From positions 314,501-378,500 of the forward strand of contig NW_027017953.1 in the NCBI RefSeq assembly GCF_032854445.1: a stretch of DNA of 64,000 nt, in the 5' to 3' direction. The translations under genes and the position numbers were made by a program. The notes beneath the pieces were generated by a model. The model was given only the letters and a program-made list of their open reading frames with translations, was not told where the DNA came from and searched no databases. Origin of the DNA: Liolophura sinensis. Taxonomy: Eukaryota > Mollusca > Polyplacophora > Chitonida > Chitonidae. Every line of letters starts with the position of its first letter. Within the stretch, counting starts at the first letter, position 1. Shown one piece after another: positions 12,319-58,927 of the stretch.

Positions 12319-12592
12319 TATTGGAGGTCGGAAGCAATTGGCAGTCGGAAGCAATTGGCAGTCGGAAGCAATTGGAGGGCTTGAAGCTATTGGAGGTCCG
12401 AAGCAATTGGAGGTCGGAAGCTATTGGAGGTCGGAAGCAATTGGCAGTCGGAAGCAACTGGAGGGCTGAAGCTATTGGCGGTCTGAAGCAATTGGAGGTC
12501 TGAAGCTATTGGAGGTGGGAAGCAGTTAGTAGTCGGAAGCAATTGGAGGGCTGAAGCTATTGGAGGTCGGAAGCAATTGGAGGCCTGAAGCA
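12319..12592. repeat. 17-bp minisatellite, about 16 copies
   Basis: Units of about 17 bp (GGAGGTCGGAAGCAATT) with variants GGCAGTC and GGAGGGCTGAAGCTATT. Confidence 0.93.
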
Positions 12593-13539
12593 TATTTTAA
12601 GAGAAATTCAGTGCTAAGAAATCCAAATGGCACTATGAATTACTTATATAAATATTTTAAAAAATGCAAAGCATTAAGTCTCAAGTTTTTTGGGAAGAGC
12701 ATGGCTGATCGAGACCCTCGAGAATAGATATTCATGCAGAAAAGCTACCGGAATACTGTCATACTTTTGGTGAAAGGGTTGATAAGCGGAAAAACCCAGC
12801 CAACAAGGCAAAATATCAGTGTGACTTACTGAATTTCTTACAGCTTGACATTCACAATGATGTTACCAGGGTCCATCCAACATCCATCTGCGATTGATGT
12901 CCATTTATCTCCGTGTTGAATACAAAACTTCGTAATTGATCACAATAAATATAATAATGACCAGTAGCTCGAGTTTGTTCCAATCCGAACTAGATAAACC
13001 GGTAGAAATGCATCGACCAGAAACAAACATGTAAATTAGAAGACTTACCTAATTTTATACAATAAACTGATAAATCCATTAAATTCAGTAACTGTAGATC
13101 AACATTTGTAACTAAATAGACCCTGTAATTCCTGGAGATTTTGTTTCTTATTGCATAGAGGGCATAATTAAACAATCATCAACAACTCGCATAACTTTGA
13201 TAGAAACTTTAATATTACACAAGCACATGTATTCTCTGTGTATTTGTTCATGTGATTCAAAGATCAACACGCCAGTCAGTCCTTTGTCTTGTTTGTCTGC
13301 TTATTCGCCAATATACAACCGGCTTCAATGCTCAAATGCTCCGTGAGCTTAGCCTTTTTCAAAACACGTGTCTTAATGGCTGTTCACCAGTGACAGACTC
13401 GCGAGGGCGCTTGTGCCTAGGCCTAACCAAGCCAGATGACTTTAATCTCCTGTCCCATCAGAGTGCGGTTGTCGCGGTGTCGGTAACGCACAAGGAACAT
13501 TTCGAAGCCTCATAGTTGTGCCTTCTTCTGTTGTACCTC
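12593..13539. other. No feature seen
   Basis: Unique sequence. An 87-codon plus frame at 13252-13515 resembles no family I know and lacks clear splice sites, so it is not called. Confidence 0.4.
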
Positions 13540-13775
13540 CATCATATGATGTAATTAGACATTTGTTTCACTTGCTTTCGTGCTATGGTCTAATTACCCA
13601 TTTCAATTGCCGTTATGTAATATTATAATTACCCAAACGTTTCATTTGTTGTTATGCTATGATATATAAGTACACAGCCATTTCACTTGCTGTTATGCTA
13701 TGATATAATTACCCAAACGTTTCACTTGTTCTTATGCTATGATATAATTATCAAATGTTTCACTTGCTTTATGCT
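13540..13775. repeat. Degenerate tandem repeat, about 5 copies of 43-50 bp
   Basis: Repeated blocks of the form CTATGATATAATTACCCAAA followed by CGTTTCACTTGTTGTTATG, with indels between copies. Confidence 0.75.
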
Positions 13776-13966
13776 GTGTAAGATGTCCCGTCCATACAGA
13801 CACTGACAGAGGTGCGTGCATTTTAAACAATATATTTGTATGAAGTTCTTATGTTTTTTTATTATACATGCAGATTCAAAACATATTTCCCCCTGTAATC
13901 CATTATGTATTCCCTTCATGCCTCAGTTTAGCTCCAAGAAAATCCATATATTTTCTGTATTTACAG

Positions 13967-14207
13967 GTTTTTGACAAGTAGGCCTACCTGTAGATATGTT
14001 CTCTGTGCATGTCTAGCCTTATGCTGTCCATCAGATCTGCCACTCCTCTTACATGTTCTCTTAAGTACACAAGTGATAGGTCAGCGAAATGGTTCCAGGG
14101 CAGTTAGAATAAAGAGAAAGCAATTTTGGCTCCCTGATATTATCTGTTTTGATGGTGCTGAATGTGATAATGATCTGTCAGAAGAGAAGGTGACATCAGC
14201 CAGTACA
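13967..14207 (+). CDS. Possible internal exon of an unknown gene
   Basis: A good acceptor (TTTTCTGTATTTACAG, ending 13966) is followed by a frame open to 14207, where ...AGTACAG meets GTGTAAATG, a weak donor. The translated end reads FDGAECDNDLSEEKVTSAST. The reason to take it seriously is that its last 49 bases plus 15 bases beyond the donor form the unit of the adjacent 64-bp array, the same design as the exon-end arrays in COPS5 and ARFGEF. No family is recognised, and an open frame of this length can occur by chance. Confidence 0.3.
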
Positions 14208-14540
14208 GGTGTAAATGTGTGCTGAATGTGATAATGATCTGTCAGAAGAGAAGGTGACATCAGCCAGTACAGGTATAAATGTGTGCTAAATGTTATAATG
14301 ATCTGTCAGAAGAGAAGGTGACATCAGCCAGTACAGGTACAAATGTGTGCTGAATGTTATAATGATCCGTCAGAAGAGAAGGTGACATCAGCCAGTACAG
14401 GTATCAATGTGTGCTAAATGTTATAATGATCTGTCAGAAGAGAAGGTGACATCAGCCAGTACAGGTATAAATGTGTGCTGAATGTGATAATAATCTGTCA
14501 GAAGAGAAGGTGACATCAGCCAGTACAGGTATAAATGTTT
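14157..14540. repeat. 64-bp tandem array, 6 copies, with a GT donor-like site in each
   Basis: Units begin GAATGTGATAATGATCTGTC, include AGAAGAGAAGGTGACATCAG and CCAGTACAG, then GTATAAATGTGTGCT. All copies keep GT after CCAGTACAG (GTGTAA, GTATAA, GTACAA, GTATCA). If the preceding exon is real, this is an exon-end plus donor array. Confidence 0.93.
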
Positions 14541-15795
14541 ATGTTGGTGGTTTATGTGCCAACCATTACAAAATGTCATTCAGGAATGTATTTGTTGTAA
14601 TGATATAACACAGAATGGCACTTGTTTGACCAAACACGGATATATAGGACTCTGTTAATCTCCAGGTGATACTTGGCGATTAGTTTCAGGAAATATAATT
14701 TAATAAATGTATATATTTGCTCTGATATAATTATTTAATTCACGTATGTTAATACTACATTTAGTCTGCTGAATGATATATGCTGATAAGATTTTTAATA
14801 GCTCTACCTCTGTATATATATATGGAATGATTTCTGAGAGGCAGTGTTTGATGTGTGATATTACAGCAAACTACAGCAAAATTCGATCGATGATGCGTTT
14901 GCGCATGCTCATAGGGGCACATCTGTATGTACAGGGTAATCCTTGCCACAGTGTGTTGACCTGATTACCGAGATGCTGCACGTGCAAAAAACGATTGGGC
15001 AAATATCTTGGTAAATGTCAAACATTGTTTTGAGGTGAACTTACTTTTGATGCACTGTTTATTTGATACACTTTACAGAAAAATGTTATTAAAAGTAAAG
15101 CAGCTCAGGGGACGGCATCTTAGAACAAGGACCTGTGGTGAAAAGCATTGTGAAAACCCAGTGGAAAGTGCTGTTAATTGGCACCACATGCATGGTTTAA
15201 TACAGAAGCGTTACACCTACATGTACATGTATATCCTCCTGGAAATTTGTCAGGAAAAACAATAAAATAGGGACAAATGACAAGAGGAATGTGGCAAGCT
15301 TTATTTTGGTCTGTAGAAGTTAGAGTGACCATTCTCAAAGATTTTAAAAACTCCATTTAGCATCAGGACGAATTTGAACGCTACTTAATTTACAAATGTT
15401 GTTTCTACCACAGTCTCACTTTTTGACATCAGCGAATTTTGTCTCTTACATGTGTTTGCTATTTGCCGTTATCATGTACGACACATGGTGACTAAGTTGT
15501 ACAATTTAGACAGCATTAGGTCTGAAAACTGCCTTAATTTTGTATAATTTGTATAAACCAAAACAGTTGGCAAATGAAATCAAAACTGCATCGTTGTAAT
15601 GCTTCAGCTGTCATGTATTTTGTCAGAATTTGAAAAAAATGTCTATTTCTAATTCTCTCTTTGTCATGTTTGACCTCTTGTTTGGTGTTGTGATCACCAC
15701 ACTAAATGCAATTACAGCTATTACAGCTTCTAAATATGGTCATATCTTACTGATCACGTTTGTTAAAAGCAGAACATTGTATTTACCGTTTTGAT
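14541..15795. other. No feature seen
   Basis: AT-rich unique sequence. Short frames at 14761-14964 and 15008-15265 are not supported by motifs or splice sites. Confidence 0.45.
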
Positions 15796-15799
15796 CACC

Positions 15800-15915
15800 T
15801 TGACACGTGTTGTTCTTGTCTTGTTCAGGAACAGATGTTGTTCATGTCTTGTTCAGGAACAGATGTTGTTCTTGTCTTGTTCAGGAACAGATGTTGTTCA
15901 TGTCTTGTTCAGGTA
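15800..15915. repeat. 28-bp tandem repeat, 4 copies
   Basis: Units GTTGTTCTTGTCTTGTTCAG plus GAACAGAT, alternating CTTG/CATG. Confidence 0.9.
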
Positions 15916-16409
15916 CACCACTGCTGAAAGCTTCATCAAAGAACAATTTTGTATTTTTACACAGAGTTACCAAAATATGAATTACCTGTATAAATGGAAG
16001 TTGCCATATTTGATAAGATAGTAATACAGGTGTACAATTAGTTGTGAGTTGATCATATCGTAATACTGTACACCTGAAATTAGCTTTCCAGCCACACATC
16101 TACTGGTATTTTTTCGGTTTCAGAAAGACCAACTGCATCTTTATTAGATATGTTTACCTATATAGATTTGTGAACAGTTTGCTTGGGATTTTAGATTCAC
16201 ATCAGTCGTGCAGTAGGCAAATCAATTGGTCCTTTCTGCTGCTATTTCTGAGACAATCAAAATACTCCAGTCTGAACATTTCATCTAGCAAACACACATA
16301 TATGATCCTGGATGTTTGCTAGATCACTGATACAGGCTGACCCAGACTTTGGGAACTTTGTGAGATAATATCCAAATGGAAGCCCCATGTACAACATTGT
16401 GTGATATTG

Positions 16410-16612
16410 TGTGGTTAGCACGCCAGTGAGATGCAATGACCCAGAAGCCTTTCACCAATGCGGTCCGTTAGTTCGCCCAGCTCATGTTGGCTTCCTCTCT
16501 GATCGTATGTGGGAAGGTCTTCCAGTAACCTTTAGATGGTAGTGGGTTTCCCCAGGGATCTGGCCAGTTTCCTCCACCATAATACTGGCAACTGTCGTAT
16601 AAGTAAAATAAA
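16410..16612 (+). mobile_element. SINE family A, diverged copy
   Basis: GTGGTTAGCACGCCAGTGAG, AATGACCCAGAAGCC, ACCAATGCGGTC and AGCTCATGTTGGCTTCCTCT match the family head and body, followed by TCCACCATAATACTGG. The start of the head and the tail are degraded. Confidence 0.8.
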
Positions 16613-17039
16613 TTGATACTGAAGAAGTTACTTTTATGGGGTTATAGAGACAGTGGTCAGGTGTGTTGGTGGAGGAAAGCAGAGTACCTGGGGTAAACCA
16701 CCAACCTTTGGTACCTTGCAAACCTCTTGACCTACAGGCACAGTTAAAGGTTTTGTGTTCGAATAAAAAGGCTATTAATGAAGTTTGGCATAACTTTTAA
16801 TTCACTGTTTGAATCAGCAACCAGCTCGAACTTCATGTTTGTCAAAACGTTATAAACCTTAAAGTGACTTCTGCTGGAGACTCTGTCTTCCATAACTTAC
16901 AATATGAACCTCGTGGCCTTGTGAGGTTCTCGTTGGGTCTTATAATGCATTTGGCCACAGATATCACTGGCTTAAGTTCTGTTACAAGCATGCATAAAGT
17001 TTGTATTTTACTGTGAATACACAGTACTCAGCACACTAG

Positions 17040-17300
17040 CTGAGCGCACGAACCAAGCATCTGTGCTGGCTGAGTGCAGGCATTAAGTACCTGGGTTGGC
17101 CGAGTGCAGATATAAAGCATCTGTGCTGGCTGAGAACAGGTATAAAGCATCTGTGCTGGCTGAGTGCAGGTATAAAGCACCTGTGTTGGCTGAGTGCAGA
17201 TATAAAGCAGCAGTGCTGGCTGAGTACAGGTATAAAGCACCTGTGCCGGCTGGGTGCAGGTATGAAACATGTGCTGGCTGGGAGCAAGTATAAAGCATAC
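17040..17300. repeat. 30-bp minisatellite, about 9 copies, with GCAG|GTATAAAG in many units
   Basis: Units of 30 bp (GCTGAGTGCAGGTATAAAGC then ACCTGTGTTG). CAG/GTATAA is donor-like. No flanking exon is recognised. Confidence 0.93.
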
Positions 17301-18180
17301 TGTACTGAATAAAGAATAGCTGAGCTGAATGATTTCTCCTGGAAACAAGGGGCCACACTAAGACAAACCCGAGGCAGCTTTGACATAAATCCAGGCTACC
17401 TGAAGGCCAGGGCAATTGTTTTAGGTTATAAACTACCTCAGACATCCTAAAGCTGTCAATTTTGATTTTGTTAAGTGGCATATTTAGTATTGAAGTGCTG
17501 TATTTGTGGTACAGAAATATTATTTCTCGACTGTGTTGTTTCTTAAGGCTTTATCTTGATGATTTGAAACTTTATACCTGGTTGTTATGATTTATCCGGT
17601 CGGAGAATCTGTGTGCGTGTGTGAAGTTGATTGTGTTGGTCAACTACCCTAAAGACAAAATCAAGGACATATATATAGCTTTATACCGTCTTGTAGTTTA
17701 GGTTTGAGTTTACAACTTTTATGAAATCATGTTTTTGAATTACGATATTTTGAGTACTTGTTAGATGTCTTTTTTTCAGAGTGTTTGTATGAGATTTTCT
17801 CTCACAATTTACTTCCAAACTAGCCTAAAGGTTAAGACATCAAATTACAAATGAAAACGACCAGGAAGGCAGAAAAGATACTTTGTTTTTGCAATGTATG
17901 TTGTGCACGATAGAATATTTACTTCAAAAAAATAGGTTGTTGTTTGGTTCCTCCGTTGTTGTTTTCAGTTTTATGACATTAACATGTGCCTGTATTTTGC
18001 TCGAGTTTGCTTTGTTCATTTGCTATAGAGTATATATACATTTGGAGGGCCTCAGGGAAGATAATTTATTGACTGAGTTCGGATAACTATGAAAATAAAG
18101 ACATTATTATTATTATTGTTACAAATTGAGGTTGATTTTGGATTTATCATTCTAGTTATTCTGAAACATCTTACATGTTA
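17301..18180. other. No feature seen
   Basis: Unique AT-rich sequence with no supported exon or repeat. Confidence 0.45.
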
Positions 18181-18430
18181 GAATAACTGTAGTCCAAGGG
18201 TGTAAACCCCTGAGAAACATACATTCATGTTAGATTAACTGTAGTCCAAGGGTGTAAACCCCTGAGAAACATACACTCATGTTATTCAGATATTCCTAGA
18301 ATTGATGATATTATTAGCACTTTTCATGGCAGACAAGGGGTGAAAGCCCCAGAGAAAGATACCATGGCTGAATTTGGCATTACACTCATGTTACTGAGAT
18401 ATTCCTAGAATTGATGATATCATTGCAGAC
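18181..18430. repeat. Short local duplications
   Basis: AACTGTAGTCCAAGGGTGTA with flanks occurs twice in tandem (about 18187-18270), and the block around GAGATATTCCTAGAATTGAT occurs at about 18290 and 18400. Confidence 0.8.
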
Positions 18431-18499
18431 ATTGCGTCCCAAGTTTTCACTTGGATAAAATGCAATACAGGGAGTTGGTCATGGCCAATTGTTTCAGAG

Positions 18500-19515
18500 T
18501 CAAACCCAGACTAGTAGAGGGAATTTGGAGACAGTCTTCTCCACCTTTACGTATTCATTGGGCCTGATTGGCAGTAAGCTGTGGACGACACTCATGTTGT
18601 CCCTTGTCCCGTGTGACCGCTTGTCCTGTGTGACCGCTTGTGCTGTGTGACTGCTTGTGCTGTGTGACCGCTTGTCCTGTGTGACCGCTGGTCCCGTGTG
18701 AGCCGTGTGACTGCTTGTGCAGTGTAATTCAAACCCAGACTAAAAGAGGGAATTTGGCGACAGCCTCCTCCACCTTTACGTATTCGTTGTGCCTGATTGA
18801 CAAAAAGCTGTGGATGATACTCATGTTTGTGCCATGTGACCGCTTGTGCAGTGTGACCACGTCCCATGTGACCTCTTGTGCCATGTGACCGCTTGTGCAG
18901 TGTGACCACATGTCCCATGTGACCTCTTGTGCCATGTGACCGCTTGTGCAGTGTGACCACATGTCCCATGTGACCTCTTGTGCCATGTGACCTCTTGTGC
19001 CATGTGACCGCTTGTGCCATGTGACTGCTTGTGCAGTGTGATTCAAACCCAGACTAACAGAGGGAATTTGGCAACAGTCTCCTCCACCTTTACCTGTTCG
19101 TTGGGCCTGATTGACAACAAGCTGTGGACGATACTCATGTTGTCCCTTGTCCCGTGTGACCGCTTGTCCTGTGTGACCGCTTGTGCCGTGTGATTCAAAC
19201 CCAGACTAATAGAGGGAATATCGCGACAGTCTCCTCCACCTTTACCTGTTGGTTAGGCCTGATTGACAACAAGCTGTGGACGATACTCATGTTGTCCCTT
19301 GTCCCATGTGACCGCTTGTCCCGGGTGATCGTATGTCCCATGTGACCGCTTGTGACTGCTTGTGCAGTGTGACATGTCCAGTGTGACCGCTTCTGCAGTG
19401 TGACCACATGTCCAATGTGACAATTTGTGCAATGTGACCACTTCTCCAGTGTTCCCACTTGACCCGTTTGACCACATCTTGTCCCGTGTGACTGCTTGTG
19501 CAGTGTGACCACTTG
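18500..19515. repeat. Higher-order repeat: 15-bp array plus a 120-bp module, 4 copies
   Basis: A module of about 120 bp (from CAAACCCAGACTA through CTCCTCCACCTTTAC to AAGCTGTGGACGATACTCAT) recurs at about 18500, 18728, 19045 and 19197. Each copy is followed by a variable number of 14-16-bp units of the form TGTGACCGCTTGTGCC. This is a composite satellite in which the simple array and the spacer were amplified together. Confidence 0.9.
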
Positions 19516-21018
19516 TCCTGTTTGACCACTTGTCTTCCAACAATATGGCCTTCACACCTGTCTGTCACATTAATCAGCAACTTGTTAGTGGTTTACCAAT
19601 GGAAATTGGTTTTTACCCATAAGACTGACCAACATCAATGTACGCAAACAATTCTTGAGTATGGTGCAATTGACAGTGAAATAAATGAAATGTGACACAA
19701 GGCGTTATCCTTCAGACCAAGATGGGCTCATATCTTCTTTTTAACCGAGTGTGATTTTCAAACTAAGGACTAATGATGCTCTCGTCATTATCTGGACACA
19801 TCACATCTGCTGGTAATATAAATATGGTTTCAGTGCCAGTGCATTTATGGCACTGCCAAGTGTAACTAAATTATTTCCTCCCGCTGTAAGGCTGGCTGAC
19901 GTATAAGAAAAATATTCTTGAGCATGGCGTAAAACACCAATCAGATAAATATATAGTAACTAAAACATCCTGGAACCTCGCTCTAGAACCCATCCGCTAG
20001 TAATAAACTGACATCACTGGCAAAACCAATCCTTGCAGCGTTTCTTTAAATGCCGAACAAGAAAAAAACACATGAAAAGTTCATGGTGTGACCAACCAGG
20101 GGCTAAAATATGGCCTTCCAAAAAATGGACTCCAATCATTAGATGAGTGAACACACAGGTAGACTAACCATTAGACAAGTGAATAAACAGAACTTTCCAG
20201 GGTTAGCAATAAATCGGAACATTTTCTTTTCCGTTTTTTATAATTCTGTTTATTTCCAACAGATGCTGAAGTCAATACATATATATATATCTATATACAA
20301 AATGTTCTTCCACTAATCTGATCAGCACTGCACATATCATGGCATATAACGGAAAAAGCTAGGTAGTCCATACTGTGTTGTAACTTGCAAACTGGGACCA
20401 TCAATCAAGTAACCCAAAGTTTGAACACAGTCTGCACGTAATTTTTATTACAGGCTTTTGTTACATTTCACTGGGGCTAAAGGATGTATCTGTAGCAAAG
20501 CTGACGCACACATTGCGCTTCCTGTCTGGTTATCCTTCATGTACATGGATCAGCAGAAAACATTTGTCAATGTTTTTGGACACATTACTCAATATCCATC
20601 TTTCATCCGTCTTGCACAGGCCTCTCAACAATCCATCCAATCAGTACTGTTCTATACTTGACCTGAGATGGCCTGAAAAGCTGTAACAGTTGCTGATGAT
20701 GACAGATATCCCTGGGTAGTGATGATGACCTCTGTCCTTGCCACCACAGTTCTTGATGATGACCACTGTCCCTGCCACCACACCTGTTGATGATGACCTA
20801 TACAACATGTTGTGACCACCATCAGGAACTTGTTCCACACAGTGATCAATGTTGTTGCTACCTTGTCATCATAACCATCATGGCAGTGTCTGTTAGGATA
20901 GATCCTCCAAGTTCTGAAACCTTTGTGGAACAGTGTGTGAGAGTATGTGATTTACACCTGTCTCCCCATTCAAAAGCAGGTGGGTTACACCTACTTACCC
21001 TCATCTTTACTTCCACCT
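19516..21018 (-). other. COPS5 3' flank with candidate poly(A) signals
   Basis: Apart from the SINE tail and a weak GATGATGACC-type repeat at about 20690-20790 (3-4 units of about 36 bp), no feature is seen. Minus-strand AATAAA hexamers lie at 20444-20449 and 20249-20254, downstream of the COPS5 stop, and could end its 3' UTR. Confidence 0.35.
19872..19954 (+). mobile_element. SINE family A, tail fragment
   Basis: ATAAGAAAAATATTCTTGAG then CATGGCGTAAAACACCAATC and an AT-rich tail match the 3' end of family A. Confidence 0.65.
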
Positions 21019-31007
<9,989 letters not shown>

Positions 31008-31665
31008 TGTGTTGATTCGGCGTTTAGATGTTTCGGTATCGCGTAAACAGTTCCGTCAAGTGTCTCAACCAAACCTCAAACGTTGTATGTCGACAACTGT
31101 AGACCGAAATAACTTTACTAGAGAATTACCCTGGAGTAATAAATTATATGAGTAACGGAGTGAAGAGACGGTCCATTAAACAAAAATGAAATTATCACTT
31201 TAAAATTGTTACTACATTATTTGAACATGCACCTTATTCAAACCAGAAACTGATGCGCATATTTTCTCTCTCTGTTCGAAGCTGTGTACCTTGTAATCAA
31301 CAACTCAGCTTTGGGGGTAATTTTCCTGAAGTGTTTCTTAGTCTACTTATCTGTGCCCGGAAGTTAGCGTTCGTTATTATGATGAGAATATTTTAGAGGA
31401 TTTTATTTGATTATATTTATGTATTCACTTATTCATTCGTTTATAATTATTGCATTTTTATAAAACAAAACATACTTTTTACAACGGTAGATTTTAATTT
31501 TACCGGGGCCACGTGATAAGTTCCAACATGGTTGACAGCAAGATGTTTGCGACAGACGGAGGTGGTGTCTATTAACTTTGCTCAGTAATTTAGTTTACTC
31601 TGACATTTATTCATGTTTTTGTGTAAGTGAAAACCTTCAAAGTGGCACATTCACATCAAGTAGTT
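31008..31665. promoter_or_regulatory. Shared upstream region of COPS5 and ARFGEF (candidate bidirectional promoter)
   Basis: Only 658 bp separate the two start codons, which point away from each other. The ARFGEF-proximal part holds a palindromic E-box (CACGTG, 31510-31515, in GGCCACGTGATAA) and an AACATGG/AAGATG neighbourhood resembling YY1-type core-promoter sites. No TATA box is obvious. Promoter function is inferred from geometry and motifs. Confidence 0.6.
31528..31575 (+). other. Possible upstream ORF in the ARFGEF 5' leader
   Basis: ATG at 31528 starts a 15-codon frame (MVDSKMFATDGGGVY) ending with TAA at 31573-31575, 90 bp before the ARFGEF ATG. Whether it is transcribed depends on an unknown start site. 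Confidence 0.3.
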
Positions 31666-56506
<24,841 letters not shown>

Positions 56507-56793
56507 GTAAGAGCTTCTCTTTCTGTGTGGATACATGCATGAAGAGGGTACCTCTGTCATAGTGCAGCATAAAACACTAACTTTGGCATGTTGTGTTTAG
56601 GAATTGTGGGAAGGCTCTCAAAGCAGGAATCTTCAAAAGAGTATAATTAATGGAGTTAAAAGCATTCTACAGAATCAAGAAGATGAAATGTATGTTCTGT
56701 ATATTTTGTCTGAAGAAAAAAATGCCAGTTGGAATTGAGAAAAATAGCATAAATGAAAAGTTAGCCACTTATACATGTACGCTGTTACTGTGA

Positions 56794-57777
56794 AGTACTT
56801 AATTTTCGTGTGGAACTAATTTTCGCGGATTTTGCAGTCAATAGTTTACAGAGAAAAATAGTTCCAGCGAAAAAATATCCAATAGTGAATGACATACTAC
56901 AGGTAGTAGTAATAATGAAGTGAAATCTTTGCCAGGGTGAAGGGAACTGCGCTATGAAAGCTGCCCCGACGGGCCAGCTAAACATGTTAACAGCAGGGAA
57001 GGGAAATTATGGTTTAAATATATACAAACTCTGGTGCTAATGCTTGGTGGGTATAAAACAAAGTGGGAGTTTGTTCGCCTTTACTTTGATCAGTCTTCGC
57101 TGTGCCCGTAAAGTGAAAGAAAAGTAGATACCAGCATGTGCTGGCTTCTTATGAATGTCGCTCTGATACACACTATTCCATTGGCTGTCTCTCTCCTGTG
57201 GTCCAGTGAGTGAGCTTCTAACAAACTGTGAAGTGTGTACAACAACACAATGGCTGTTTGACAGTTATGTTAATGTTTGCAGTTTCTGACCTGCTACAGA
57301 GGATGATTAAAACTGAAAACAATGTAAAACTTACCGTGTTGCTAGATAGAGAATGGGTAACTTATGCCGATAATGGTGAATTCATATGTTTTGCATTGAA
57401 CTGCTCAAAAGGTGACAGGTCACTCTGCCAGGAATTTAAAACTACTCATCAGTGATGCGAAAAGACATGACACATGTCTGAGAACTGTTCACGGTAGATG
57501 CGAAAGTAATCTCCTTATGTAGTGATAATCCATCCCCCATTGTTTTAATCTCTGATCCAGATCACGAGGATTAGCGACACCTCAGGAAACAAAGGAGGAT
57601 TAAAGCCACCCATGATGATACCTGTTTGATGTGCTTGAATAATTTCGGCCATATTATATCTTGGAAACTTTTAAGATTTGTTTTTCAGTATTCTCTTAAA
57701 TATGCGAAAATGAATTCCCGCGAACATATTTTTGGGGCAAAACTGCAAAAATAAATTCGGCGAATAATAAGTACTTT
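56794..57777. mobile_element. TIR element, about 980 bp, diverged
   Basis: Left AGTACTTAATTTTCGTGTGG with TTTTCGCGGATTTTGCAG; right, inverted, AGTACTTATTATTCGCCGAA with TTTTTGCAGTTTTG. The internal frame at 57228-57455 matches nothing known. Termini are imperfect, so it is an old copy of a non-autonomous element in ARFGEF intron 16. Confidence 0.55.
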
Positions 57778-57779
57778 GA

Positions 57780-58927
57780 AAGATTCTAAGAGAACTATGA
57801 GGTGTACAGAAATAATTTTACACAGCTTTATGAAGCTTGCATCTTTAGTGACATAAACAAATCATTTCAGATGCATGTTACAATAATAAAACAGCACTAT
57901 TGGATATCATTTAGATGTATATTTAGATACGTATTTACAGGTTAGCTCTAAATGTCAGCATAATGGATACATGTAGATACGTTTGGGTGGGTCCCTGCCT
58001 AAAAAAACAATGTTTGATAATAGCTTTAGCTTGAGGCAACTCCCCATTGTCACAATAGTCCCTGGTCTGTATTAGAGAGAAAGTGTAGTAGTTTGAGACT
58101 GTAAAGGCTATCGCTGAGTACACTGATATATAGAGGATACCCTCCCCCCCCCCCCCCCCCCCACCAAAAAAAAACACTACCACTCTTGCTTCTAAATCTA
58201 GGTGAAATAGCTCCAGTCAGAGTAGAGTTGGTTTACCCTCTGAATCCCTGCTAAGCCATTGTTTGACAGCTCATGAATAAGTAAACATAGGTAATAGAGT
58301 AACAACATACTCACGAACTGGTCTGCTCTAAATACTCTGATAATTTAGTTTTTTCAAGAAAAAAAATTGCATGTGAAAGTTAGTATAACTTTACAGCTTT
58401 ATACGTGTTTGGTTTAATCAAAATTTAGTAAAAGTGCTTTTGATAGATGTTACAGTCTCTGGTTTAAGTGCTTTTAAGACAACTTAGAAAATGTGCTAGT
58501 GCTTATTAAAGGGCAGGTTGACCAAGTTTACAGATCAGAGTTAGTCATAACATAGATCTTAAGGTGAACAAAATTAACCCTCCCAAATACATTGGATATA
58601 ACATATTCTTATCCACGCCAGAGTTTTCATAAAAATTTGCAGGTTGCTTTATTTTGTTAGCATTCCCACAGATAGACCAATAGTGTTCAAGTTAGCCAGT
58701 AAAGACAAGGCATTTTCGACAGCAATCATGGGTAAATCAACGCTCTCAACATTCTATAGGCAGTTATTTTAAATTGAAAATGAAGGATAAATTCCAATGT
58801 GAAAGGCCTACTGTGTGATCTGCCCATAGCAGTGAAGATATCATCATTAATGTGATTCTTGTACTGAAACAAAAGTATTGTTTGGTCATAAAATATTGGA
58901 GGAAAATAATCATATGTATTAGTTAAT
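57780..58927 (+). other. ARFGEF intron 16, poly-C tract
   Basis: Unique AT-rich sequence with a run of about 19 C at 58143-58162 followed by A-rich bases. No exon is seen. Confidence 0.5.

Noticed and set aside
13252-13515. 87-codon plus frame as a gene
   Set aside because: No recognisable motif, no convincing splice sites; size compatible with chance.
57228-57455. 75-codon plus frame as the next ARFGEF exon
   Set aside because: Does not resemble the Sec7 segment expected after DERLDK (VGEFLG...) and sits within a TIR-like element.
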